Shown one piece after another: positions 50,680-59,515 of a DNA stretch of 64,000 nucleotides (positions are counted from its first letter, which is position 1; each line of letters starts with the position of its first letter). Where the stretch lies: assembly GCA_002238485.1 (NCBI GenBank), contig MPMG01000011.1, positions 1-64,000 on the forward strand, in the 5' to 3' direction. The position numbers and the translations under genes are program-made. This DNA is from Chloroflexi bacterium bin20 (GTDB taxonomy: Bacteria > Chloroflexota > Anaerolineae > Aggregatilineales > Phototrophicaceae). The notes under the pieces were generated by a model. The model saw only the letters and a program-made list of their open reading frames with translations, had not been told where the DNA came from and made no database searches.

Positions 50680-53600
50680 TTACTTGCGCAATAGACCAGC
50701 AGGTATGATGATGGCGACGCGTCGGGCGATAATCCCCGAAGGCGAAATCCGCCTTTGGCGTGCTATCTTCTCCATGCGACTCTTAAGGCGAGCTTCGAGT
50801 TCTTCTTTGCGCCGCTCGGCTTGTACTCGCAATCCAGAGAAAGCGGCCGACAGTTGAGGATACCTTTGCTCCTGCTCGCGATAGTTATCAATTTGCCGCC
50901 GCTCGTGGTCGATGTCCGCTTGTAGACTTTCTTTAATCTGTTCTTGCATTCTGTTTAGCCGCTCTGTCTCGCGCTCAATGATCTCCCGCAGATGAACCTC
51001 GGCAAGTGAGCCAGCAGCGTAATCTCGCGCATGACCAGTCAGTGCATCAAGTTGAGATAGGGTCTGGCCATAGATTGTATTGAACCGTTTCTCCGATTCT
51101 GTCCTTGCCACTTCATGTGTGAGATAGGCAGAAGCCGCGACCTTCTGTATGTTGCCGTCGCTATCAATTTCAATGAATTGCGCCTTGCGATCGATAGCAT
51201 TGTCCGTACCGTCTGCGTTTGAAATTGTCCATTCAAGATAAAAGAGTATACGCCAGGAATTGCGGTCAGTGGATTCATCCAGCAGAACCGGCAGCGCCTC
51301 GCCACAATCTGTACTGTGGCTTCGCCAATGCGACTGTATCCAGCTGATTGCCGCTTCCAGCAAGGGATGGCCCGGACCGACAAACTCCGGCTCGCAGTCT
51401 AGGTTAGCTCGCAGCGCTGGATCTTGATCAAAACAAACATGACGGTATATGCGGCGTATGGTCTTGTTGCCGATGGTATTCGCATGGTTGACAAGGACGC
51501 CGGGCATTTTGGCTATCTCGTAGCAGCCACAAGTTAGTTCGCGAATCTCATAAACTCTGTCTGGAAACTGGTCGAAAACTCCAAAGAGAAACTTCCTTAT
51601 GGCACTTCCATTTAGGCGTTCCGGGCGCCCCGCATCCATTCCGGCACGAAGCTGATCGATATCGATAAGATCCTTGGCAAGGACGCGGTCTCTCGTTAGC
51701 GCCTGTATGCGCGGAAGGTCTACCGCGTTTTCGACCTGTTTTTGTAGCTTTTCCAGCACGACAGGATCGTTGCCATATCGAATCGCTTCACTTAGCAGGT
51801 TGCGCAAGGATTTCTCTTCAAACAATTCACCGAGCACATCAAAGACCTTGCCACCTAGAGAGTTGCTCATGGCATCCAACTTCTCCAAGAGACGAGAATA
51901 GACAGCGCCTTCGCGAGTCTCTTTGGTGACGACATTCCAAAGGTGGCAAACTTCTGTCTGCCCAATACGGTGTATGCGCCCGAACCGCTGCTCGATTCTG
52001 TTAGGGTTCCATGGCAAATCATAATTCACCATCAGATGGGCGCTTTGCAGGTTGATGCCTTCGCCAGCCGCATCGGTCGCAACCAAAACTTGAACTCGCG
52101 CGTCACTTTGAAATCGACTTTGTATTGCGCGACGGTTTTCCGGTCCTATACCCCCGTGGATTGCCACAATTGCCCCAGAATCGCCAAGCAATCTGGCGAG
52201 CTTTTGTTCAAGGTATGCTAGGGTTGCGCGATGCTCGCTAAAGATGATTAGTTTGCGCCGGTCCCCATTCTTTTCCATTTCTGGCAAGTGATCTTCCCAG
52301 ATCTCGCGCAGCTTCTCCCATTTGCTATCTTCGTTGCTGCTGCGTACGAAGTCGGCCTGCTGCTCGAGGCGACACAGGGTAGCGATCTCCTGTTTAAGCT
52401 CTTGTATGTTTTCCGCTGCAGTCGCCCCATCGCCAATATTTTCTTCTAATTCTTCGCGTTCTTCAGCAGTGAAATCATCAATGTCTTCAAGATCATCGTG
52501 CGGCTCGGCAGCTTTCGTTGATTCGTAAGTATCTTCTCGCTTATCTTCCAAACGCTGTCGGCGCGACCTCAAGGACTGATAGATTGCCTCAGGCGACGAT
52601 GCCAAGCGTCTCTGGAGGACGGTCAACGCGAACCCGACCGTGTTCTTGCGGTCGCCTGTTAGTCGCTCAGCCCGATTGAACTCCTCTCGGCAATAATTCG
52701 TTACTGCCTCATATAGTTCCCGCTCATGATCTGACAAGTCATAATCCGCTGTGTATGCCTTGCGTTCGGGGAAAAGGGGCTTGCTTTGAAGAGTCACGAG
52801 TTCTTCTTTCATGCGCCGCAGCACTAAGTCCGAGGTATTCACACGCCTTACTTCATTACGGAATCGTCTTTCAAACCGGTCTTTATCTAGCAACCGCAAA
52901 AACAATTGGAAGTCCTCTTCCTTGCCATTGTGCGGAGTCGCGGACATCAGCAAATAATGCGTTGTTTTTTCGCTCAATAGTTCGCCAAGCCGGTAGCGTT
53001 GTGTCCGATCAATCTCTCCGTTTGATACAGTTGCAGACATCTTGTGCGCTTCATCACATACAATTAAATCCCAGTAGGATTCCTTTAGTAGTTCCTCGTA
53101 GTCTGGGCGCTTGGCTTGGTCCATTCTCGCAATTACCAGTTCACGGTTAACAAGACAACTGGCGTTTTGTCGTAAGTCACAGACATCAAAGCTAAGCCGA
53201 AACTTTTGGCGCAACTCTTCTTTCCATTGATAGGCGAGGTTACCCGGCACCACTATCAGGCAGCGCTTCACGATGTCGCGCGCCATCATTTCGCGGATGA
53301 GCAATCCAGCCATAATAGTCTTACCAGCGCCGGGGTCATCCGCAAGCAGGAAGCGTAAGGGATGGCGACCGAGCATCTTCTCATATACCGCTTCGATCTG
53401 ATGCGGCAAGGGATCAATATCGGATACGAACACCGTGTGATATCGGTCAAAAAGGTAAGCATTCTTAATTCGCCGGGCTTCCCATGCCAGGCAGCCTAAT
53501 CTCGCGTTTTCGCCAAAGACAAACATTTCTACTGCTTCGGTAAAGCTATGGCCGTCTCGGCAATAGAGCGTTTGCTCCTGGAGTCCGCCATCGCTGCGCT

Positions 53601-53751
53601 TGAACCACACCGTGTAGCCCATTGGCTTTGCCGGTGCGTTCCCATATCCTTGAAAACCCGCGACTGGCTTAACTCGGATGACTTCGACTACCTGCTCTGG
53701 TTCCAGACCGCAAACGCGCATATCCGGCTTTAGATCTTCTAATCTGATCAT
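50680..53751 (-). CDS. DrmD-like SNF2/DEAH-family helicase, orphan
   Basis: 1023 residues. Superfamily 2 motifs are complete: motif I LADDPGAGKTIMAGLLI at residues 137-153, DEAH in LIVCDEAHKMSA near 233, SAT at 270, motif V VATDAAGEGINLQ and motif VI EQRFGRIHRIGQ. PLPHQIEAVYEKML and the DEAHKMSA context match the large helicases known as DrmD in DISARM defence, also found alone or with methylases. The C-terminal 150 residues are coiled-coil-like. Codons are visibly more AT-rich (AGA, TTA, ATA) than in neighbours, suggesting transfer. No methylase, DUF1998 or PLD-family partner is adjacent, so it may be a remnant or act alone. Confidence 0.8.
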   Translation of the reverse strand: MIRLEDLKPDMRVCGLEPEQVVEVIRVKPVAGFQGYGNAPAKPMGYTVWFKRSDGGLQEQTLYCRDGHSFTEAVEMFVFGENARLGCLAWEARRIKNAYLFDRYHTVFVSDIDPLPHQIEAVYEKMLGRHPLRFLLADDPGAGKTIMAGLLIREMMARDIVKRCLIVVPGNLAYQWKEELRQKFRLSFDVCDLRQNASCLVNRELVIARMDQAKRPDYEELLKESYWDLIVCDEAHKMSATVSNGEIDRTQRYRLGELLSEKTTHYLLMSATPHNGKEEDFQLFLRLLDKDRFERRFRNEVRRVNTSDLVLRRMKEELVTLQSKPLFPERKAYTADYDLSDHERELYEAVTNYCREEFNRAERLTGDRKNTVGFALTVLQRRLASSPEAIYQSLRSRRQRLEDKREDTYESTKAAEPHDDLEDIDDFTAEEREELEENIGDGATAAENIQELKQEIATLCRLEQQADFVRSSNEDSKWEKLREIWEDHLPEMEKNGDRRKLIIFSEHRATLAYLEQKLARLLGDSGAIVAIHGGIGPENRRAIQSRFQSDARVQVLVATDAAGEGINLQSAHLMVNYDLPWNPNRIEQRFGRIHRIGQTEVCHLWNVVTKETREGAVYSRLLEKLDAMSNSLGGKVFDVLGELFEEKSLRNLLSEAIRYGNDPVVLEKLQKQVENAVDLPRIQALTRDRVLAKDLIDIDQLRAGMDAGRPERLNGSAIRKFLFGVFDQFPDRVYEIRELTCGCYEIAKMPGVLVNHANTIGNKTIRRIYRHVCFDQDPALRANLDCEPEFVGPGHPLLEAAISWIQSHWRSHSTDCGEALPVLLDESTDRNSWRILFYLEWTISNADGTDNAIDRKAQFIEIDSDGNIQKVAASAYLTHEVARTESEKRFNTIYGQTLSQLDALTGHARDYAAGSLAEVHLREIIERETERLNRMQEQIKESLQADIDHERRQIDNYREQEQRYPQLSAAFSGLRVQAERRKEELEARLKSRMEKIARQRRISPSGIIARRVAIIIPAGLLRK

Positions 53752-53825
53752 GCTGAATATCCTCTGTGCGAATTTTTCTTATGGCCGTGAAGTATATCTC
53801 AAAGTGTATGCCTTGCAGCGGCGGC

Positions 53826-55034
53826 TCAGGGGCGGAAGTAGCGCTTGCCTGCCAGTTCCTCGGGCAGCAGGCTCTCGTCTGTGTAGGCTTGGTAGCCCTT
53901 TCCATAACCCAGTTGGCGCATCAGGGCGGTCGGGGCATTGCGCAGGCGCAGCGGGACGGGCAGGTTGCCGTGCTGCCTGGCATCTTCCAGCGCGTCAAAG
54001 TAGCCACTGCCGGCGCTGCGGTCTTTGGGCGCCCCCGCCAGATACACCACGCCATGCGCCAGATGAAACTGACACTCGGGCAAGCCGATCGTCTCTACTG
54101 CGCGGAAGACATCATTGGCGACGGTCAGGGCGGCGCTGTCGGCCATGCCAACATCTTCGCTGGCGAATATGACCATGCGGCGGGCGATGAACTTGGGGTC
54201 TTCGCCACTATCGACCATGCGCGCCAGGTAATAGAGCGCGGCGTCGATGTCGCTGGCGCGCATGCTTTTGATGAAAGCGCTGATGGTGTTGTAGTGCTCT
54301 TCGCCGCTTTTGTCATAGCGCAGATGCTTCGATTGCAGAGTCTCGCGCAGGTGCTCGGCGATGATGGCATCGGCGCGATACAGGCGGGCGGCATTTTCCA
54401 GCAGGTTGAGCGCGGCGCGGGCATCGCCATTGGCATAATTCGCCAGGAAAGCCACGGCCTCCGGTTCGATCTCCAGTTGCAAAGCCTCTACCCCTCGCGC
54501 GATGATCTGCTCCAGTTCGCGGACAGTCAATGGCTCCAGCGTGAAGACCTGCATGCGCGAAAGCAGCGCCGATATGACCTCGAAGCTGGGATTTTCGGTG
54601 GTCGCGCCGATGAGCGTGATCGTGCCATCTTCGACATAAGGCAGCAGGAAGTCTTGCTGCGCTTTGTTGAAGCGATGTATCTCGTCCAGGAAGAGGATGG
54701 CGCTATTGGGCTGGGGGTCTTGGTCGGCCTGGAAGAGCCCGGGCTGGCTGGCTTGCGCGCGCCCCAGCGAGTTTACGATATTGCGCAATTCTGCCTTGCC
54801 CGCCGAGACCGCCGACAAGTTGTAGAAAGGCTTGCCAGCGACATCGGCGATCATGCGCGCCAGGGTGGTTTTGCCAACGCCGGGCGGACCCCACAGCACC
54901 ATGCTGGGCACTGTGCGCTGCTGTAATGCGCGGCTGAGCGGTTTGCCAGCGCCGACCAAATGCGCTTGCCCGATAAAGCCGCCCAAATCGCGCGGACGGA
55001 TGCGCTCGGCGAGGGGTTGGGGGGATTGGGGCAT
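53826..55034 (-). CDS. rarA: Replication-associated recombination protein A (RarA/MgsA)
   Basis: 402 residues. AAA+ ATPase related to clamp loaders: RPRDLGGFIGQAHLVG, Walker A LWGPPGVGKTTLARMI, Walker B AILFLDEIHRFNKAQQDFLL, sensor GATTENPSFEV and arginine-finger region. The C-terminal tetramerisation part includes ASEDVGMADSAALTVAND and HLAHGVVYLAGAPKD, highly characteristic of RarA. It acts at stalled replication forks. The gene is 9 bases downstream of the DinB gene on the same strand. Confidence 0.93.
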   Translation of the reverse strand: MPQSPQPLAERIRPRDLGGFIGQAHLVGAGKPLSRALQQRTVPSMVLWGPPGVGKTTLARMIADVAGKPFYNLSAVSAGKAELRNIVNSLGRAQASQPGLFQADQDPQPNSAILFLDEIHRFNKAQQDFLLPYVEDGTITLIGATTENPSFEVISALLSRMQVFTLEPLTVRELEQIIARGVEALQLEIEPEAVAFLANYANGDARAALNLLENAARLYRADAIIAEHLRETLQSKHLRYDKSGEEHYNTISAFIKSMRASDIDAALYYLARMVDSGEDPKFIARRMVIFASEDVGMADSAALTVANDVFRAVETIGLPECQFHLAHGVVYLAGAPKDRSAGSGYFDALEDARQHGNLPVPLRLRNAPTALMRQLGYGKGYQAYTDESLLPEELAGKRYFRP

Positions 55035-55043
55035 GGGGGGAAC

Positions 55044-55529
55044 TCAGCCCTCGATAATCTTCACGATCTGGTCCATGTGGTCGCAGTCGTGCATGGCGGT
55101 CAAGATCAGCTGGTTATTCAGCGAGAAGGGACCGCTGCCAAAGAGCGCGCTGCCCTGCCAGAGTTCGTCATCTTCCACATCCAGCGACAAGAAGAAAGCC
55201 AGGTTGTCCGCGCGCAGACCCCGCCAGCGCTCCAGCAGCGGCGCCGCTTCACCCTGCGCATAACCCCGCGCCTTGACCGTTTCGTCTGGTCCCACGCTCG
55301 ACTGTGGCGGCTCCTCGGCGCCAGCCCCAATGTGCCGCGCCCTGGCACCGAAGTACAGCTCAAAGTCGCAGAGATGCCCCAGCACTTCCGAAATCGTCCA
55401 GCCATCGCCGCCATCGCGCCGTTGGAAGGCTGTGGGGTCGTCGATGGTGGTGATGAGGCGCGTCAACGTGCGCACATTCCGGTCCATCGAGCGCAACTGC
55501 CAGCGGCGGTACATCGCCATTTCGGACAT
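55044..55529 (-). CDS. DinB family protein
   Basis: About 161 residues; the ATG at 55529 is preceded by AAGGAG on the minus strand. It has the four-helix bundle and the metal-binding His triad of DinB/YfiT-type proteins: VLGHLCDFELYFGARARH near residue 48 and MHDCDHMDQIVKII at the C-terminus (H-x3-H). Members are often small-molecule transferases using bacillithiol or mycothiol, or have unknown function. Probably co-transcribed with rarA. Confidence 0.8.
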   Translation of the reverse strand: MSEMAMYRRWQLRSMDRNVRTLTRLITTIDDPTAFQRRDGGDGWTISEVLGHLCDFELYFGARARHIGAGAEEPPQSSVGPDETVKARGYAQGEAAPLLERWRGLRADNLAFFLSLDVEDDELWQGSALFGSGPFSLNNQLILTAMHDCDHMDQIVKIIEG

Positions 55530-55680
55530 AAGACGCTCCTTCTTTATCAGCAACGGACTTGAATAAGACTCTTACCACAGCCCACCCGCCCAACACAGAG
55601 CCAATGGGCCAGGCGAAGCGGAGAATCTCGCGTCACGGCGCTTCCCCATGCCCCGACCTATCGACAAAATCCGCGCTTGC

Positions 55681-56361
55681 TTAGCCTCCCCCCGACTTTT
55701 CGGGGGGACCGAGGGGGGTGTCTTTTCGAGGGGAACTTGCTTGCCCAGCCAGCGCCTGCCGATAAGCCTGTGGGGTGTCGACATCGACCAGCACGCCCGG
55801 CTCATCGACAGGCAGCAGCCGCAGCCGCGATTTGTCCAGCGCCTCGCGTGGCATTGCGGGGGCATCCAGCGCCAGCATCGCCGTCCAGCGCGAGCGATCG
55901 AGCAGCAGCGGATGTCCGCGCCGACCGTCGTGGCTTGGCGCAACACTCCAGCCCGTTTCATATTCTCGCGCCAGTCGCTTGATCACAGCCATGCTGATGC
56001 CAGGCATATCGGCCGGCTGGATGAAAGCCGCCGCCAGAATATCGGGCAGCGCGCGCAGACCGGCTTGCACAGAAGAAAGCATGCCGCCAGTCGCAAAGGC
56101 TGGATTGTGAATGCAGCGAACTGATAGGCCGGCCAGGGCAGCGCGCACCAAAGCGGCATCCCGACCGGTGACAACAATCGTCTCAATGCCGGCGAGCAGG
56201 AATTGCCGCGTTACATGCGCCACGATGGGCGCGCCAGCTTGCCAGGGCAGCAGCAGCTTGTTTTCGCCCATGCGCGTGGACAAGCCAGCCGCCAGCACGA
56301 TCGCGCCATAGCCTTGCCTCCATTGCAATGGGGGGGGCGAGGGGGTTTGACGGCTAGCCAT
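55681..56361 (-). CDS. MocA-like molybdenum cofactor nucleotidyltransferase, C-terminus from a repeat
   Basis: About 226 residues from the ATG at 56361. N-terminal signature AIVLAAGLSTRMGENKLLLPW (G-x-S-x-R-M-G) and FIQPADMPGIS (metal-binding D-x-P) place it in the MobA/MocA nucleotidyltransferase family; MocA adds CMP to molybdopterin for xanthine-dehydrogenase-type enzymes. The last 17 or so residues (SPRKDTPLGPPEKSGGG) and the stop codon are encoded by a hairpin repeat. The start overlaps the end of the molybdopterin-binding protein gene by eight bases. Confidence 0.83.
   Translation of the reverse strand: MASRQTPSPPPLQWRQGYGAIVLAAGLSTRMGENKLLLPWQAGAPIVAHVTRQFLLAGIETIVVTGRDAALVRAALAGLSVRCIHNPAFATGGMLSSVQAGLRALPDILAAAFIQPADMPGISMAVIKRLAREYETGWSVAPSHDGRRGHPLLLDRSRWTAMLALDAPAMPREALDKSRLRLLPVDEPGVLVDVDTPQAYRQALAGQASSPRKDTPLGPPEKSGGG
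55682..55720 (+). repeat. C6/G6 hairpin repeat inside the mocA-like 3' end
   Basis: TAGCCT + CCCCCCGACTTTTCGGGGGG + ACCGAGGGGGGTG, continuing into a TCTTTTCGAGGGGAA half-copy. Read on the minus strand it supplies the last codons and the TAA of the nucleotidyltransferase gene. Confidence 0.9.
56322..56348 (+). repeat. Degenerate G-rich repeat remnant
   Basis: CAATGGGGGGGGCGAGGGGG resembles the second half of the hairpin repeat. It falls in the first codons of the mocA-like gene (PSPPPLQW). Confidence 0.5.
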
Positions 56362-57361
56362 CTGTCTTGCTGCGCGGCATGGGTCGCTCGGCAATATCTT
56401 TGAGCAAGCCGCCATGTCCCATCATCACCAGATCGGCGCGGGTCAGGCGTTCGCCACTCAGCAGGCGCGGCAGGATCCAGTCGATGACATTGGTTTTTGG
56501 CGATTTGATGCAGCCCGGCGCGCCCACCACCGGCACATCGCCCAGATAACCCAGCAAAAGCAGGGTGCCGGGATCGACTGGCACGCCATGCAGGGTGATG
56601 CTGCCGCCCGCCCGCAGCAGAGCCGTGGGCACAACATCTTGCCGATCGATGATGGCGGAGATGCTGGCGATCAAGATCATGTCGGCCTGCGACTGCGCTT
56701 GAATGGCTGCCGCGATAGCAGCGGCATTGTGCTGAACAAAGGCTGGCTCCAGCAGATGGCTTCCCCAGCCTTCGATGCGGCGGCGCACGGGTGGATGAAA
56801 GCTGCGCAGCAGTCGTTCGCGCGTGGCAGCTGTGCCCGACACGATCAGCGCAATCCGTTTGGGCTGCAGTTCGCGCAGTTGCAGGACAGTCTTGTCTTGG
56901 CAGATCCGTTCCACATCGACGACGCGGGCGGCAGGCACGCCAAATGGCACGATCTTGACGAGCGCGGCCATTTCGCCTTTGGATACCAGGCTGTGCGCGC
57001 GCAGGGTGGCGATGGTGATGCCGTCGTACAGGTTGTTGATGATTTCCAGCAGGGGCACATCAACATGCAGGATGCCTCGTGCCGCCGCTGTGATATTGGC
57101 TCTGCCCACGCCGGGCGCGCGCATGCGCAGATTTTTGCCGATAACCGCCCGTCCAATGCGCTGCGCTGCCACATCTTCGTGCAGGTCGGCAGCCGAAAGC
57201 CGCGTAAGCACCAGCCGCTCGATGCCCAGCCCGCGCAGCCGCTCGATATCGTCTTCGTCCAGCCGATGCCCCTTGTTCAGGATCAGCTTTGCGCCAGCAT
57301 AGAGTTTGTGCGCCAAAATCCCGCCAGCCGCGTCATCCAGCCGCACCTCACCGAACTGCAT
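56354..57361 (-). CDS. Molybdopterin-binding protein (MoeA/Mog-like domain)
   Basis: About 335 residues; the ATG at 57361 has GGAG six bases upstream. The N-terminal region (GGILAHKL, LILNKGHRLDEDDIERLRGLGIERL) is typical of proteins linked to XdhC. The C-terminal half resembles the MoCF-biosynthesis fold (PKRIALIVSGTAATRERLL; GVPVDPGTLLLLGYLGDVPVVGAPGCIKSPKTNVID). It overlaps the xdhC stop by 14 bases and the mocA-like start by eight, forming a tight three-gene operon for maturation of a molybdenum hydroxylase. Exact step unknown. Confidence 0.82.
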   Translation of the reverse strand: MQFGEVRLDDAAGGILAHKLYAGAKLILNKGHRLDEDDIERLRGLGIERLVLTRLSAADLHEDVAAQRIGRAVIGKNLRMRAPGVGRANITAAARGILHVDVPLLEIINNLYDGITIATLRAHSLVSKGEMAALVKIVPFGVPAARVVDVERICQDKTVLQLRELQPKRIALIVSGTAATRERLLRSFHPPVRRRIEGWGSHLLEPAFVQHNAAAIAAAIQAQSQADMILIASISAIIDRQDVVPTALLRAGGSITLHGVPVDPGTLLLLGYLGDVPVVGAPGCIKSPKTNVIDWILPRLLSGERLTRADLVMMGHGGLLKDIAERPMPRSKTDG

Positions 57362-58403
57362 CGCGCGCTCCATTGCGAACGGCGATGATCTCCGCCAGGA
57401 TGCAGACAGCGATTTCTTCGGGACTGCTCGCGCCGATGTCGATGCCGATAGGTGTGCGTATCTGCGCGATATGCGCCTCGCTCAAGCCAGCCTCGCTCAA
57501 GCGCGCCACCCGCTGTCGATGCGTGCGCCCACTGCTGAGCACGCCGACATAAGGAATGCCCGCGGGCAACGCTGTCAGCAGCGCCTTGTCGTCGATTTTG
57601 GGGTCGTGCGTCAAGACGGCCAGGTAGGCGCTTCTATCCATTCCCAGCATCGGCAGGGCTTTGTCCGGGTAGCTGTGCAGGATATTGGCGATATCGGGGA
57701 AGCGCTCGGGCGAGGCAAAGGCAGAGCGTGGATCGATGATAGAAACGCGGAAGCCCACCTGTTGCGCCATGGCTGCCAGTGGGATGGCTACATGCACGCC
57801 GCCCACCAGGATCAAGTGGGGACGCTCGACTTGCTGATCGACCATGACGCGCGTGTCGCCCAGCGTGATTATGCCGCTCTTGCGGGACTCTGCGGCTGCC
57901 GCGCGCATCTGTGCCGCCAGCGATTCGGGCAGGTTGCCGCTCTGATAAAGCGTTTTTCCGTCTGCATCCAGCAGCAGTTTCTCGCCGATGTGGGCGCCCT
58001 CGACCACGACCAGCGCCACCCCGTAGCAGTCATCGGTAGCCAGTCCAGCCAGGGCCTGCCAATAGGTCGCATTCAGCGGCTCGACAAAAACCTCGATGCT
58101 GCCGCCGCAAGTCAAGCCGACCTCCCAGGCCATATCGTCCGCCACGCCAAATTTGAGCAGGCGCGCTTTGCCGTCTTTCAAGCCCGCCAGCGCTTCTTCG
58201 ACAACAGCGCCTTCGACACAGCCGCCACTGACGCTGCCGATCATGGACGGAGGGGCAGTGTCTATGCGCCCCAAATCGCTGGCGATGCCCATCTTCGAAC
58301 CCTCACGGCGCGGGGCAGAGCCCCAGGTCTTCGCCACCGATGCCAGCGCCACATGGCGGTCTTCGCGCAGCCAGCGGTTCACAGTATCGAGGATGTCGCG
58401 CAT
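57348..58403 (-). CDS. XdhC family molybdenum-enzyme maturation protein
   Basis: 351 residues; AAAGGAG precedes the ATG. XdhC/CoxI family signatures: LASVAKTWGSAPRREGSKM, GSVSGGCVEGAVVEEA, and VGLTCGGSIEVFVEPL, then a C-terminal Rossmann-like domain (IDPRSAFASPERFP, LTHDPKIDDKAL, YVGVLSSGRTHRQR, IGIDIGASSPEEIAVCI). XdhC binds and inserts the sulfurated molybdenum cofactor into xanthine-dehydrogenase-type enzymes. The corresponding large subunit gene is not in the window. First gene of the operon. Confidence 0.92.
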   Translation of the reverse strand: MRDILDTVNRWLREDRHVALASVAKTWGSAPRREGSKMGIASDLGRIDTAPPSMIGSVSGGCVEGAVVEEALAGLKDGKARLLKFGVADDMAWEVGLTCGGSIEVFVEPLNATYWQALAGLATDDCYGVALVVVEGAHIGEKLLLDADGKTLYQSGNLPESLAAQMRAAAAESRKSGIITLGDTRVMVDQQVERPHLILVGGVHVAIPLAAMAQQVGFRVSIIDPRSAFASPERFPDIANILHSYPDKALPMLGMDRSAYLAVLTHDPKIDDKALLTALPAGIPYVGVLSSGRTHRQRVARLSEAGLSEAHIAQIRTPIGIDIGASSPEEIAVCILAEIIAVRNGARDAVR

Positions 58404-58713
58404 GGAGTCTCCTTTGTGTGCGGATGGAGTTTATTCTAGCACAACGGGGTTTCAATGCGGACGAGTCGCCGCCTGCCCATGGGAAATCACAGCAATTCCT
58501 TCACCACGCAGGTACTGAAACACAGAGGTTGATGTAGGGGCGAGCCATTGGGTCGCCCCGACGACCGATTACATGAAGGCATGCAATCCCTTTGCGCGGG
58601 TTTGTAATTTGAAGAGCTTGCCCTGGTGGGAGGTGGGTTGCCTATTTCGTATTGGCGTTTTCTGCGCTACACTGCGCGGCACGACTGCATCAGCGCCGAC
58701 GGAGACCGGCACC
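58404..58713. other. Divergent intergenic region with repeats
   Basis: A 310-base gap holding CACAGAGG and TGTAGGGGCGAGCCATTGGG followed by TCGCCCC (58533-58557), both dispersed repeat types, and a -10-like TACACT at 58668-58673 for the downstream gene. The ORF-track extension of that gene into this region has no support. Confidence 0.6.
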
Positions 58714-59121
58714 ATGGCAAATACCGCCCGCCAATGGTTCTATTCAACACCAGAGCCGCGCCCCTACTACATCGAAGAGCGCGTCAACCACTCCTTGTGG
58801 AACAACCGCCTGCAAAATGTCTTCATGAGCTGTACGAATGCCGCGCCGCCCGTGCAGATGGAAGGTAGCCTGGATGGCATGCCCATGCGCTTTGAATTCG
58901 TGCCCGGCGGCTACTTCACCCTGCGCATGCCCGAAGAGCGTAAAGATGTCATCGGCACCATCCGCCAGGTGCTGCTCGGTTTGAAGCCCTGCTTCACCTA
59001 CCAGGACAACGATGGCATGTTCGTGGTCGAGTGGCATACCGATGGTGGCGATGCCCGTTGGCGAGAAATCCAGGGCAACCCGGCTTTTCAGGGTTTGCGC
59101 CGCATGAAACGCCCGCAATAA
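58714..59121 (+). CDS. Conserved-looking hypothetical protein
   Basis: About 135 residues from the ATG at 58714, with GGAG nine bases upstream. No known family recognised. It lacks signal or membrane segments, is rich in aromatic residues and tryptophan (RQWFYSTPEPRPYYIEERVNHSLWNN), and ends LRRMKRPQ. It could be a small cytosolic alpha/beta protein. Thirteen bases separate it from the next gene. Confidence 0.6.
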   Translation: MANTARQWFYSTPEPRPYYIEERVNHSLWNNRLQNVFMSCTNAAPPVQMEGSLDGMPMRFEFVPGGYFTLRMPEERKDVIGTIRQVLLGLKPCFTYQDNDGMFVVEWHTDGGDARWREIQGNPAFQGLRRMKRPQ

Positions 59122-59134
59122 AGGACCTGGTCGA

Positions 59135-59497
59135 ATGGCAAAGCGCCGCCGCAGGAAACCCAATATCTCGCAGGCCGCCCTAGATCAAGCCCGTCAAGGC
59201 TCATCAGCCCCCGAGCCCGCCGCTCCAGCAGCCGAGTCGGACCCAGCAGAGCCTGTACAGACGCCTCGTCCACGCCGTCGTCGCGCGCTGCAAACGGCTC
59301 AGCTGGAACGCCGCAAAGACCAGGGCGGGCTGGATGCCGAGTATGTCGCCGATCTGCTGGCAAACCCGACAAAAGTAGTCACCGAAGACGACCTGCGCGC
59401 CGATTATGGATTCGTCATCCGCGATCTGCGCAATATGGGCATACTGGCGGCGGCGCTCTTCGTCGTGCTGATCTGCGCCGCGCTCATCCTGCTCTAG
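59135..59497 (+). CDS. Small protein with one C-terminal membrane segment
   Basis: 120 residues: a basic start (MAKRRRRKPNISQAALDQAR), a Pro/Ala/Glu-rich linker, a basic patch (RPRRRRAL), a helical region (VADLLANPTKVVTEDDLRADYGFVIRDL) and a final hydrophobic helix (LAAALFVVLICAALILL). The layout suggests a tail-anchored membrane protein with a cytosolic domain. No family recognised. Likely co-transcribed with its neighbours. Confidence 0.6.
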   Translation: MAKRRRRKPNISQAALDQARQGSSAPEPAAPAAESDPAEPVQTPRPRRRRALQTAQLERRKDQGGLDAEYVADLLANPTKVVTEDDLRADYGFVIRDLRNMGILAAALFVVLICAALILL

Positions 59498-59515
59498 GCC
59501 AGGCGGCTGCGGACC

